Positions 23,726-36,320 of a DNA stretch of 64,000 bases are shown here, one piece after another. Origin of the DNA: Phoebastria nigripes (lineage: Eukaryota; Chordata; Aves; Procellariiformes; Diomedeidae). The notes under the pieces are model-generated. The model was not told the origin of the DNA. It did not search any database and saw only the letters and a list, made by a program, of their open reading frames with translations. The position numbers and the translations under genes are program-made. Location: the NCBI GenBank assembly GCA_035582835.1, contig JAYKAV010002977.1:371792-435791 (forward strand), in the 5' to 3' direction. Numbering within the stretch: the stretch's first letter is position 1; each line of letters starts with the position of its first letter.

Positions 23726-26700
23726 GAAGCCTGAGCAGCATCTGCTTATAATCACTTATCATTTTGAGTTGGCCTCTGCATTCAAATCAGTTGCCAGGCT
23801 TTTGATACTGCAATTCTTTAAATAAAAATAGGATGAAGGCAGGCACCCGTTTTTTGTACCTGTCCCCTTCCTGCTCTGGACTCATATCCAAACTTCTCGG
23901 TTTAACCTTGTCTTTATGGTGTGTCGAAATCAAAACACTCATGCGAACATCCTGAAACGCTGGGGATTTTCAGCTCAGATCTGAACTTGAAGCTGTTCTC
24001 CCAGGCTTTGCAGCGCTTGCTATTTTTAGCTGCATGTCAAAAAGTTGAAGCAGCACGTGGTAAGATGTTATGACTCTTTTAAATTACTGTAAAAATGTTC
24101 CAGGGAATGGTACCAATTCATCAAAAGTAAGTTCGTTGCGTGAGATAACTCTGTGACCTTTGGTGTTGTATTGAATTTGTGGGTCACTGGCTATTAATGC
24201 TGCTGCAATTTCTTTAGCAATAACCCAGTGATTACGGAAAGGGAAGTAGCTATTAATATGGTAAAAGGCACACCTAAGCGAGGATGTTTACTCATGTAGA
24301 CTGAGAAGGGGAGGGCTAGACACCCTTCAAGATGTTTTCTGTAGCACTTTTTTATGATACTAAAGATAAGGACCTGTTCTCCCTTCCCCCAAGACCTGAC
24401 AGAGTATTGCAGTTGGAAAACAGTGCCCTGGCATTTAAAGCGAAGGATGCAAAGACAGGCAGCAGGTGAAAAGAGGCCCCTTCATTGCCCTTGAAGCCAA
24501 GACGATCTGCTTACAACACACACTGAGGCTGCAAGATGACCTCTCTTTAACTCCCAGACATATCAGGTGTTAAAGGCTTCTGAGGCCCTCCCAGGAGTAT
24601 CCTGGAAGAAGCCATAGATAGTTTCGTGGCCTGGGGTGGCAGTGGCCCCCGGAAGCTGAGGACGAGGGACCCCTCTCTGCCTGGCATCTTGTCTCACCCA
24701 CCGGTCGTTGCCCCATGCAGAGATGTCTGTAAGCCCGCTACCTGCTTGATTACCACTGCTGGGACTTTTATCAGACGTTTCAGCCTCGTGGTTTTGACAC
24801 TGGGATACCCCAGGTTAGATCCCTGATGCTGTTGACATGAGCAAGAAGCACCATGCACAGCAGGGGTGGGGAGATTCCCAGCAAGAAAACCAAAGAGAGG
24901 AAATTGCCCTATGATGGATGGATGGGGAGAGGAATATAAGGCCAGAAGTGTCTTTCACAGCACCCAACAGAAGTGCACATCTCTGCAGTAAGATTCTCAT
25001 CCTCCCAAACTTATGGACAGTGAGTAAAGGTAACCAGCTACATCCAGCATAAATTCAGGGGGACTACATTTTGTTATGCTTTATTTCTGCAGGAAAGTCT
25101 TCTGCTCTGTATTCACTCCCCTTGTGAAAAGCTGCTGTATTTTACAAGCCCAAAACTCTGCAGAACAGACTGTCTGCTCAGAGAAGCACTGCAAAACACA
25201 GGCAGGGACAAAGATCTGGACGTCAGGGAAGAAAGCAGAAGGGTTTTAGCGGCCCAGCCACACCATTGATGGGAAGGGAAGAGCCACGGCTGTTCCTAAT
25301 AGAGGAGGAGCTCAGGCATTCACTAGTGTGGGTTGCCACAAAATCTCAGGCTGGTTTGGAAAGTGTAGTGCTACCTACACTCCATTATCAGCAGGGTGGG
25401 CTGATTTATAGTCCCACATGCAGTTATAGCTTAATAATAACAATAAAGATGATTCTCAGGCATTCTAGCCTGCTACACCCACATCACCTTCTTGCCTTTG
25501 CTAAATTTGCTTCTGATTTACGGTCGCATAAGCAGGATGAAAATCAGTCACCTCAGTTTCCAGACGGTCTGGAGCGAACAAAAGGGAAAAAGAAGAGGAC
25601 AGTTTCCAAAAATGGCCCAGGTTTATCTCTGCCTGCTTTCAGAAGTGTCTCTTCTGGAGCTCCCATGATTAGGCTAGCTATAAGTACAACTGTCCCCACA
25701 GCTTTGTTGATAAATACTGAACTCCTGACATCCCACCTGGCAAGTTTTGTGAAGTTTCGTTGATGTAAAGCTCCTCAGTTTATTTTGTGCTGTGTAATCA
25801 TCCAGGTTTCTGGGACTATTCACTGCAGGAACACCCTTCTGCTCTCATCTCTCTCAGAATGTACAGCTTAGTTTATTCAGTCCTTCCCTCATCAACACTT
25901 CCTTTCCAAGATGTTGAACCTCAGCCGTATTCTTCACATGTTTAGTTCACAGGACAGTTGAATCCGCATGGACTGCTAACAGCCACGCAGTTAATTAGCT
26001 ATCCTCAGCTATATTTTTCACCTAGTTTGGATACATGCTCCTGAGAAACCAGCAGGTTTGAGAGCCCGCAGCATTAAAGGAAACACTGTATCTGCTTCTC
26101 CCATCCACCTTGCAGGGCTTCATTCACCTACTGGGACTGATGTGGGGAAAGCAATTAAACATTTATAGCTCTATAACCTCCTGGCATGTCTGTGGGGCAG
26201 CCTCCTGCGTCTGACCTACACAGAGCATGACTTGGCTGCATTTTGTCTGTCAGCTTGGCATGGTCCCCAGCCTACTGACCAGCAGACCTGTTTGTATCGC
26301 ACACCATTAAAACAAGCCCCTTAAAGGCTTAGGGCAGGAGGCAGAGTCCTGCCCACGCCAAGGCTCGGGCTCTCACTCATGTGCCTGGGGTGGCTGAGGT
26401 GCACACAGGTCTCATCACAGCAGACATCCCTGTCCACAGCGACAGCTCCTTGTGCCCACTGGAACTTGCAGCAGTGGCATTTTTCTTGCTTTTCCTAAAC
26501 AGATTTTAAACACTACTCACCTGAGGCTGAGGGCATCCCTACTGCACTAAAGCAAGCAATGTGGGCAGACATTAGGTGACTTAGGGCTCTCAGCAGCCTC
26601 AAGTTGGCTCCATACGCTTCATCTTGCTGTGGGGACACAGCTTCAGATAGTCACCAGTGTTAGTTATCCCCTGGTGCTTGGTGTCACTACAGGCAGCCTG

Positions 26701-29700
26701 AGCTTTGGTGCTCCCGTGAAGCCCACCCTGGGAGGACAGAGGGGCTCTGAAGCCCCATGGAGGGTAGGTTGGGTGGACTGCAAGTTTCTCATGAATGCTC
26801 CACCCAGGGCTGCTATGCAGGGGTGTTCAGGGGAAGGGAAAGGGACAGTGGCCTGCCTTTAGGTTGTCTTTGGGTTGCTGTTCCACCTCATGATGCCTCT
26901 AGTCTCCCCTACTGGCATTAGCGGGGGGAGCTCTTGGCCCTCAACCAGCAGTACGGCTGGAGCAGGAGATCTAGATGTGCTAGTAAACATTTTGAAGATG
27001 GAAAATAAATCCATCCATCTCTGTAAGAAATGCTGCCCCCAAGAGAAATTTCTGATCATAGGCAAGGCTAAGTGCACAGGCACCAGCAAATTCACCACCA
27101 GCATTGATTATTTCATTATAAATTGCTCACTTGCTTTTTTATATTTGCTTCTGAACAGAAATGAAACACTGGCTACTGAAAATAACAACAGCTAATACAC
27201 AACCAAAAACCTGACTTGCATATGAAAACACTGGATTTTCCACAGGGGCTTTCCCACTGTTTAAGCTCCTTTAAACTTTAAAATACGAGCTCCATTAAGA
27301 TTATAAAAATGTACTGCCTTAGCTGCTGGATTTTTCACTGTGCTGAAAGGAAGACAACTGCTCAGAGGCTGATGGAGAAGAGCAATCTCAATATTAACAA
27401 ACAGTTAATGCACCAACATTGTTGATTGATGGCAGAGATGAGGACGTAGATGGAGGAATCGGGGACTTTCCAAATTGTCAGATGGGGAAAAGAAACCAGT
27501 CTGCTCTACCAGGGCTGGAGCTACATAAGTCAGACACCTCAGGATACCCAGCAATGGCCTCCTCAGTGATGCTGAAGTCACGGGTGACCTCCTCCTTGTT
27601 TTAGAGTAGTTCTTTAGTGGAAAATATTGTGAAGGATCATTTCCGAAGAGTCTTTTGCACAAAGCACATGGCCCCCTACCTACAGGGCAATAGCTGGTGT
27701 TCAGACACCACTAGAGACGATTTTCGTTCCTGGGGCTGAAAGGAGACTGGGGAAAGGCAGGTGGACGCTGAGTGAGGAACGTGAGTGGAGAATGAAGAGC
27801 AGAGCAGAGAAGGCACATTGACCCTTGACCCCGGGAGTTAAGATGGCCTTGGCAGCACTACTCCTCTTGCGTCTCCTACCTGATGGCTTCAGCAGTGGCT
27901 GGAGGCCAGCAGAAGACTTCCAGTGCCATGATGCAAGGCCCAGGAGCAGTAGGAGCAGGAGACAGGACTGATCGNGGAAGAGCTGTAGAGCTCTGTGGCT
28001 TTCCACGAGGGGGGTGTGACCTTCTTAACTCTCGTGGAATGAGTGGAGAGAAAGCTATTTAGTATATTTGACCTTTTCTCAGTACGGGACTAGTTGGACT
28101 AGTCGGTTTCTTGGGGTCTTCTCTGGTCTCTGAAGGAAATTTCTCCAGGAGACCATAATTTGGCCCATTAGTGTTTTTAATGATTCTACATCCTGAGCTG
28201 AAGGTAACTGGAAGATAAAAGGTTTCGTAGTACTGTATGACTAAGAGCGATCTTTGCACTGAAGCCAAGCCAGGCAACTGTAATGGTACAGAAAAGACGC
28301 TCCCACCTAGGTAGGACATTTTTCTGTTTGCTGTCCCATGGCCTCTTCCCCATGGGATGAGCCATGTGCAATTGCTGACAGCACATCTGGTACGGGGCTG
28401 GATTTACCATCTCATTCTCTGTTTATAGGGGTGATTCATCTTCAGAAACACTGGCTGCTGGATGCCGTTAGAGGAATATTGCCCATGATGGTACGCTCCA
28501 TGGTTCATTCTAACCTTTGATTTTCTGGGTGACATCAAATGATGGGAGTGGTTTTTTATGATCACCTATATTTGTACAGGCAAGTACAAGAATGGGCAGG
28601 TAGATGGGAAAAAAACTGTGTCTCATTTGGTAGAGAGGAGGAAAACAACTCCACGAAAAAAGAAAGTAGGAGATAAAAAGGTAAGTATTTCCTTTTCCCT
28701 AAGGCACAGTCAAGAAAAGCCATCATCATTTTGCTCAGACACTAGTATAACCTCATGTTTCCCACAAAACATATTTCCCCGAGATCAGTTTGCACGTATC
28801 AGGTTTTGCCCATGAATACTCATGAGACACAAATCAGTCCCTTTAATCCATGATTAGTATGTCACCCCACGCTCAGCAGTTGCATCATGATTTGGTGTTA
28901 TTGTTGAATGGATGCTGTGCTATTTAATTGTTTTTTGCTTAGTGATCTGTTCGCTCTGTTAATATTTAATTCTCTTTTTCCATCCCTCTTTCTACCCCCA
29001 AAAGGCCTAAAGAATAGGAAAACATCTTTCATTTTCTCAGGCTTCATGTGCTATTGTAAGAAAATACCTATTCATAATCTACTGTAGGTGATAATGATGA
29101 TATACAGTCATAATGCTGGAATTATTAAGTGGTTGCCACTGCTGCTTTATAGCTGAGAAAAAAAAAAATTGACCTGATTTGAAATAAAGCAGGTTAGTAT
29201 GCTTTATTTGCCTTTTGCAATGGTTCNGATAATGAACAAATTGTCATCTTTACATATCCTCTGCCAGATTCTGAGCTGAGTGCTGCACGCGAGCCTGAAT
29301 GACAGTAAACAATGCGCTGCCTGGTGCTTTGCGTGCTTTGCAGAGGTGAATTCACGAGAACAAATTAGACCTTTGATTGATCCTTTAAACAAAAAGAAAG
29401 GAAAACAGTAACATTAATTTATACGAGCTGTAGCTGCATTGCGTTTTTTATAGTGATCAATATTCTGGGCATTGTAAACAGCAGCTTTACATAATAAATA
29501 GCTGCATTATGTAATGCTAGTTAAATTTAGAAATGGTTATTTTATTACCTTTAGCGCACATAAAATAGAGAGTGATAGAGCTGGAGCCCAAGAGCTGTCT
29601 GAGGATGCAGAGAACAGCTGGGCCTGGCTGTGCACAGCAAAAATAAATCCAAAGCCCGATAAAGCAGCTCAGCTCAGGCTGGATGCTCTGGGTCGCCGGC

Positions 29701-31154
29701 AAGCATTTTGGTGGGGGTGGCGGGGGCGGGCCCCGCTCCGAAACACGGCATGCTCAGGAGCAAAACATCTCTGCACAATAAAGATGGAAGATTTATTATG
29801 AAGGAATGAAATGTGCTACTTTTGTTCTCTCTGGTGTCCCTATAAAGCTTTTGTTTGACAGGCTAGTTTGGGCTCTGGTTAGCTACAGTCTCTTCTGTGT
29901 AGCTACTGGCTGCTTTGAGACCAGTTGTGTGCAGACTATAGATCAATTATCTTCCTGCTAGGGATAAACAGTGTTTTCCTTTTTCCTCTTCAGTAGCGTT
30001 TGCTATTATCCTGGAGCACAGGAGCCCTTTCTTTTCCTTCCCAGCCACACGCACACACACACAGATGGGTTACTGGAGGGAGGGGATGGAAGAATTCANA
30101 TTTGTTGCATTAATCTTAATAGCCTGATCCTCTTGGAGGCTGCTGCTGCTAACTTAGCGTTCAGTGTGCTGCCCGTTTACAATAGGCTGGAAGGACGAAC
30201 CCTTTTGTTATAAATAATTACGAGACATCTCAATCCAATAAACGCACTGAAATGAGGGCCTCTGAAAATGTGAGTTTGGAAAAATACAGCTGAAGAAGGA
30301 AAGTCCCATTATGAAATCTTTAGCTAAGCAGAAACACTGTTGTTTGGATGTTTCGTAACGCACAGGGAGCTCCAATGTGGGAAATGAGGGGACTGTAATT
30401 AGGACATCAGAGCTTAGACATTTTTTCTGCTTCCTGTGGTTGGCACCCCTTTATCGGGGGCTGAAGCGCTCTCAGAGGGGGCTGTAGCTGAAGCCAACCT
30501 GCTGATGGAGTTAAGTGCTCTCTGTGGCCTGCACTCTGCATTGCAATTATAGGGCTCTGACTTAAAAGTTAATCTAAAGCAGCACCAAACTTAAGCGAAA
30601 TTCAGATCTAGGTCATAATTTTACAAGGAGAGCCCATAGGTTCTTAATGGACTGAACCAAAATCCTGATTTGGAAGAGCATCCAGCTTTTTAAAAATATG
30701 GATTTGGACCGATATCAGGAATATCTCTAATAATTACGTGTATTTGATTTTTCTCAACTACTGTTCACAGCTTTAATATAAGTAAGAATCCTGCCCAGCA
30801 TCTGTTGTGCCTGGAAGTTTTCTGACTATTGAGCAGCACGTAGCCGCTTCAGAAAAATCGTTAAAAATTATATAGCTGAGCCGGCATGAGAGGCAAAGAG
30901 TTAAAGCTAAATCCCATTTGAAAGTAAACTTTGCAAAAGCAATGAATTTTCTCAAAGGCTGACTGCTCTTGATTTACAAGGATATTCCCATTCCTGATTT
31001 CAATTAAAGAGAAATCCTCAGGCATTTCTGCAGTTCGGCGTTGTTCTTTATTCCACATTGTTATATATTGAGTAATAAACAAAACAAACAAAGACTGTAT
31101 TCTGCAATGAACTACATACATCCTGTGCAATCTCAGGGAAATCAATAGGTCAGA
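23726..31154. other. Non-coding block, no gene seen
   Basis: Unique sequence with short microsatellites. The longest frame (25266-25763, 165 codons) has no recognisable domain. An exon-like segment with good flanking splice signals lies at 28580-28680. 24.06-24.27 kb and 29.44-29.54 kb are AT-rich, complex sequences that resemble conserved non-coding elements. Ns at 27975, 29227 and 30099. Confidence 0.6.
30046..30063. repeat. (CA)n microsatellite, short
   Basis: 'cacacgcacacacacacaca', about nine dinucleotides with one G substitution. Confidence 0.9.
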
Positions 31155-31235
31155 GTCTGGCCTTGGATTGCCTCAGTATCAGTTGTCAATAATTCCCCCA
31201 GCTTTAGTGGAGTTTACATCTGTGTAAGTGAAAAA
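31155..31235. repeat. Decayed palindromic sauropsid repeat
   Basis: 'gtctggcctt' near the start and 'ctttagtggagtttacatct' with 'gtgtaagtgaa' after it match 'cttcaatggagttacacctg' with 'tgtaagtga' of the family. The left half is poorly preserved. Confidence 0.38.
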
Positions 31236-31585
31236 TGAATGTGGAGATACAAATCTGTCTGTATATTCTCCTAAAAAAAGAGAGAAAAAAATAATACCAT
31301 AGACTCCACTCCTTTAAACAGAAGGAGAAATAAATAAATAGGTAGCTGGCATTGTAAACACTGATTTATTTGCCAGGCCTGCCAAAGTCATGAGAGTACA
31401 TTTCAAAGAAAGCATCTTAAGGCAAGCTTTGGGATCTTTTTCTTTGCTTTCTGCTTGTTGCATCTCTAACTCCTGGTTCTCTCGCTGGGGTCTGCAGTTC
31501 ACAAGGACCAAGACCTTGTTTGTACAGTGGTGGCTGAGTCTCACATAACAGCACGACAGTGAGCGCGGGGTCTTTAACTAGTAGT

Positions 31586-31606
31586 GATGATGATGATGAT
31601 GATGAT
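31586..31606. repeat. (GAT)7 microsatellite
   Basis: Seven perfect GAT units followed by an A-run. Confidence 0.95.
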
Positions 31607-32359
31607 AAAAAAACTATTGTTGACAATTTGGTTTTCTTTGCAAGTGCTGAATTACTGATTTCTTTCATCCTGCTCCTGGTAATGTTTTAATAACTGTGTA
31701 CGTTTTTCACTGCAGCAGGCAGCATGGACGAGCGCCGAGGCTGAGCTGGGCGCTGGGGTGGACGGGTTGGGNGTGTGTTTCCTCCCAGTTGCCTCCTGCC
31801 CCACCGGCCCCAGGACTGGTGGTTACACTCGGCATCGAGCAGGTCCTGCCGGTGCTCAGCGCAGGTGCTGAGCTCTTTGGATGTGCATGCAGTTCTCAAG
31901 GTCACACAACTGGGCTTTCTGTCTTGCTCACGCAGGAACGGATTGCGTGGAGTTTGTGCTTGAACGGGAGGATTTGTTTTCCATCTATCAATTAAAGCAA
32001 AGTAAAAGGAAGGTAAGACAGGGGCCTTTGTCACCCTGTGAGGTCAAAGGGACAAAAACCCCATGCGGTCCCCTGCCATGGGAGGGGAAGGAGGCAGAAG
32101 AGGGTGGTGGTAAAAGCATCTCAGCAATGGCCATGATTTCCCCGCAGCCCCACGGCAACTCTGTGATACAGCGAGGAGTCGAATGGGCTCAAGGTGCCGG
32201 GGCTGTGTCCCCACCCCNGCCATCCTCCCTGCCCGGGGGCGAACAGGCAGCCTTATACCTCTGGCTTAACACTTTCCTGGAGTGATAAAATATTCAGACT
32301 GGAGACATTTTAATGTCTCCCTCTATTCCTGTTGTAACCGAGTCTTGTTTTTAAACAGA

Positions 32360-32472
32360 TCAGATTTTCATCCCCATTTAAGCCAGCATAAATCAGGAGT
32401 TAATCTAGGCAAAGTCACCCGGCTCTACTGAAGCCCATGGAAATGCACTTGCAGGAGATCGCAATCAGGCCT
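32360..32472. repeat. Decayed palindromic sauropsid repeat
   Basis: 'cagattttcatccccattta', 'agccagcataaatcaggagt' and 'actgaagcccatgg', with an end in 'gcaatcaggcct', match the unit 'gtgtaaatcaggagtaactc' followed by 'attgaagtcaatgg'. Confidence 0.42.
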
Positions 32473-35154
32473 TGTGCTCACAGAAAATGCTCACCACACT
32501 GGGAGAGCAAAACTGTGCTCCAGAGCCGTAAATATCATAACCCACCTTTTGACGTGGGCACTTCAGATCTCCCATCNTCTGTTACAGCCTAGCCGGAGCT
32601 TGCCCAGCACATGCATGAGGCTCCACATGCCCTTTAATCCTCCCCACATGCTTCTTCCTAAGTCTTCATTTGTATGGACACACTTAGTAATCACTCATTC
32701 TGGCCATAAAACCTACAGGATTTTAAATTGAACTGAAGTCCCAAATGCTTTAAAAGAATTTATGTTGCATAATTGTACTGGTTTGCCTGAAAACAAACGA
32801 TGATGCATGGCTAAAATATTCTCTCAGGGAGATGACTCAGATCCTTCCTTGTGGCTTAGACCTTGCTTGGCTGCTGATGGTGCAACTTGTAATCTCTCCT
32901 CTAGATGCAGGGCAACGGAAGGCAAACAAAAGAGTAATGCATGGAGCCGGGGGCATAAGATGAGAAAACACAAGTTATTTGGAGCTTTTGGAGACACTCA
33001 ATGCTTTAATTTGTTCTGAATCAAGGCAACATTGGAGATTATGGAAAAGAAAACCAAGCCCTATCAGTATTACACACCAGCCCATCTGCAGGTGGAAGGN
33101 TGTGGCTGGTTTTGTGCCGGTTGGCAAAGCAGCTGTGTGCCCAATGGCTCCCACCCACGAGGGTAGCCCGCAGACAGCACAGGACACAGCTGTACGAGTG
33201 GGGTGCATGGATCTGGGGTGGGTGGGTTTCCCACCCCAGGGTGCCCTGCACTGATGTGGCTTCCCAAAATGCTGCTACTTCTGCTTGGCCTTAGGAATGG
33301 GCAGGTTTGGGTATTTTGTAGTCCAAGAAGGTTGTGGGCAAGTCCTTTGTGTCTGGATGTCTCATTGCCAAGGGCTGTACAGATGATCCCGACAGCTGGG
33401 CTGCTTCNTCTGTACCCTAGAAATGTTTTTGCCACCGAGTCAGCAGTTTCTGTGGTTTTTGCTGTCACTGTTCTTACTTTAAACATCTTNCCATACTTTG
33501 TTTTCTGTAAGCGTGCTTTATGTCCCAAGGACATAATCTAACTGTTGGTAATTAAGTTAATTTTTCAACAAAGGCTCCAAAAGATATATGAAAGCTTTAC
33601 TTTGCGGATGTGACATTCAACCACTGCTTAAATGTCCTTCAGCCGTGATGGCCAGCCATCAGGAGCAGGAGCCCTAAACGGGTGTGGGAAAGATCAAAGA
33701 GACNTCACTTAATGTGTTTCTAAAGATCTACGTTTGCTTGGTACATACATGAAACAGTTTGCAGAGGTGGCTTTGCAGGTTTGGGGATTTTGCCGTTTTT
33801 CTGCCGTTTGCAGATTTGGGGATTTCCATTCTGAGCACGCACTAAAACCGCGGCTGCCNCTGCATGTGAGCAGGCGTTTTCAGGATGTTGGCCTCAAGTG
33901 GATCTACCCCTTTCTTTCTGTCATTACCAGCTGGGCAGAGGACATCTAAGGGTCTGTAGCTCCCTGTTGGTGCTGGAAATGCAATGCATGCTCCGGTGTA
34001 ACTTGATGCACTTGGAGCTATGCAAGCACTCTCCACCCTTCCTTCTTCTAAAACAAAAATATCAGGTATGAAGTTACCATTATGGAGCATACTCAAGTAG
34101 CGTGTCTGCCTTCCGTTCCAAGCAAAGCAAAGCAGAGCAGTCTAATACCATCAGTTTGCAATGAAAGAATATTAAAAATAGTAAAAAAAGAAAAAAAAAA
34201 AGGTTAGCTGTGTGGAAAAGAATAAAATAAGAAACTTCTCTTTTTTCTGCAGGCAGCGCCAAGCATCATCAGGGAACATATCAATTCATAACAGCTGTGG
34301 GTAGCTATTTCTGTCTCAGACTTCAATAGTTTAATTGGAGAAGCATGGTAAAAGTTAACAGATCTGTGTCCAGCAAGGTTAATTCTGAGGTTAACAGATT
34401 ATGATGCAAAGAAAATCAACCGGTGTTTTTCTCTCTCGCTATGAATAGCGTAATTGCATTATTGCTACCGGAAGGGTAGTCAGCTCTTCTCAATCTGTGG
34501 TCTCCCACTGTGGAGGGAGTAACCTATGAAAAATCGGTTTCCTTTACAAACATACCCTTCTGCCTTTCTTATTCAATGCCTACATAACCATAATGTTGAA
34601 GGGGTGGTTGCTAATATCACGACTGCTTGTGATCATGTTTTGCAAGAGTCATTCTTTTCTGTAAGTCCAATGAGTAATTTTTGTGCTGTTTAATTTTTTT
34701 TAAAAGATGTTAAAAACCAAAAGAATTGTTAAAATGCTTTCAAGCAGTGTTTCTGCAAAAATGCATGTGATTTTTACTTCCACCTTGTCACATCTGTTCC
34801 AAAATGATTTGCACAGCTCTTCCACCCTGTAGCATTAGTGGCAATGGCAGCGGGAGGCCACCATGCTTTTTCCAGAGGACTTCCAGTCTAAACACACCCG
34901 GCAGCCTAAAGGAGGAGGAAAAAAATGGCCCCATGGGAAGGTGGTGGCAGAGAAGAATCTTTTGATTCCTGGCACAGTGTTCTGTCCTGTCCGGGGAGCT
35001 GTAGCCAGTTTGTGCTGCCCAATTTTGATGTACATCATGAGAAATTGTTTCATTTCCTGACTGCACAAGTGTAACTCACAGAAGCCTATTGGCAATGGTG
35101 ATTTAGAAGTGAAATTAAAAACTTTCCAGCTCAGCTTTAGACAGATTGATCTAG

Positions 35155-35250
35155 AATAGGACTAATGATATGCTTTCATAAAGTGCTTTGAGAAACTCTG
35201 GTTAAGATACCTGAATAAGTGTTAAGTACTATTAATAGAGCTGATGATAG
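35155..35250 (+). mobile_element. MIR-like SINE 3' half, sense
   Basis: 'aatgatatgctttcataaag' followed by 'tgctttgagaaactctgg' and, after a short spacer, 'gtgttaagtactattaata' matches the 3' half of MIR in the sense direction (gataatgataccttcctttg, taaagcgctttgagatc, gcgctatataagtattatta). The 5' half is not recognisable. Confidence 0.5.
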
Positions 35251-35870
35251 GATAAGTTTGAAACTCTTTGCTAGTGAAATACCTACTTCCATCACAATAC
35301 TTTCAAAATCATGCACGTTCCCCAAATGGTAACCAGGTTAAAAAAAAAGAAAAAAAGAAAACAGCAAACACTGTGAAATATTTTTTTTTCCACTCTGGAA
35401 TGGCTTTCCAGTTTTATTGTTTATTATATTTTATAATAATAGAAAATAAAGGAGTCTCAATAAAAATGAAATGCTTTGATCTATCCAGAGTGATCATCCC
35501 TTTGGCTCTAAGGAGAGTTTCAGAAATTTTCTTCTGAATCAAAATGAAGCCAGACTTGAAGATGTCAGGCTCTGCAGTGAGCTGGAAGATGCAGCCCCAG
35601 CAGCCCAGTTTTGCAGTACAGGTTAAGTGCACTGTGGGGCTTCCCTGGGGATCTGCTCCATTGCTCAAGCACCGAAGAGAGAAGATGCCCCCAGTGTTGC
35701 ATTCGCAGTGCAAGTCTGACTCGAGCTGCCTTGTGGTTGCTACAAGGAATATGGAGACTAGTTCATGAACTTAAAATAATGTTGTTTGGTTCTCTCAAGC
35801 AATATATAAGCTGCCTGGAGGATTCATGTTGCAGCCTGCTCCAGCAGGATCTTGGTCTCCTAAGTGTCCA

Positions 35871-35930
35871 GGGAAGGGAAGGGAAGGGAAGGGAAGGGAA
35901 GGGAAGGGAAGGGAAGGGAAGGGAAGGGAA
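35871..35930. repeat. (GGGAA)12 microsatellite
   Basis: Twelve uninterrupted GGGAA units (60 bp) are followed by 'ggggagctcc'. The lack of any interruption suggests recent expansion and a variable length. GGG tracts with 2-base AA loops fit the G-quadruplex pattern. Lys-Gly-Arg-Glu repeats read on the plus strand and Pro-Phe-Pro-Ser-Leu repeats on the minus strand are by-products. Confidence 0.98.
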
Positions 35931-36224
35931 GGGGAGCTCCCTGCTAGGCTGCGCACCACTGTCTTCCTGCCAAAACCAGGGATGGCAAAATTGGGGTGCA
36001 GCCAAGCCATACACCCTGCATGTTCGGGACCCTTGCTGCATCCTGTGGTTGCAATACCGCCCAGGACTTCAGCACTGAGCTGTCATCTGCATCCAAGGAA
36101 GAGGGAGGAGAGGAGATCCCTGGTTCTCCTGCATTCACGTAATGCAAAGGCAGGGAGCGGGGAAGTGCATTTCTAGAGTCCTTCTCCTCCGACCATGGAA
36201 ATGCAGTCTCAGTTCTCCAGCTGT

Positions 36225-36320
36225 CACTGGTTAATCAACAACTTCCCCAGAGCAGAGGCGGAACGAGGATCTGACTCATGACTCAGAGCCACATCCCCAC
36301 ACCTGGCCTTCTCCAAGGGG
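36225..36320 (-). mobile_element. MIR-like SINE 5' half, antisense
   Basis: 'aacttccccagagcagaggc' followed by 'ggaacgaggatctgactcat' and 'gactcagagcc' resembles the reverse complement of the MIR 5' half, where 'cccaaggtcacacagc', 'gtggcagagccgggattcga' and the trailing 'ccaggagtcctgactccca' words occur. It is weakly conserved. Confidence 0.4.

Noticed and set aside
25266..25763. 165-codon plus-strand frame
   Set aside because: No recognisable domain or biased codon use, and no splice signals that would define an exon.
35611..36176. Frames with Lys-Gly-Arg-Glu or Pro-Phe-Pro-Ser-Leu repeats
   Set aside because: Direct translation of (GGGAA)12. No conserved flanking protein.
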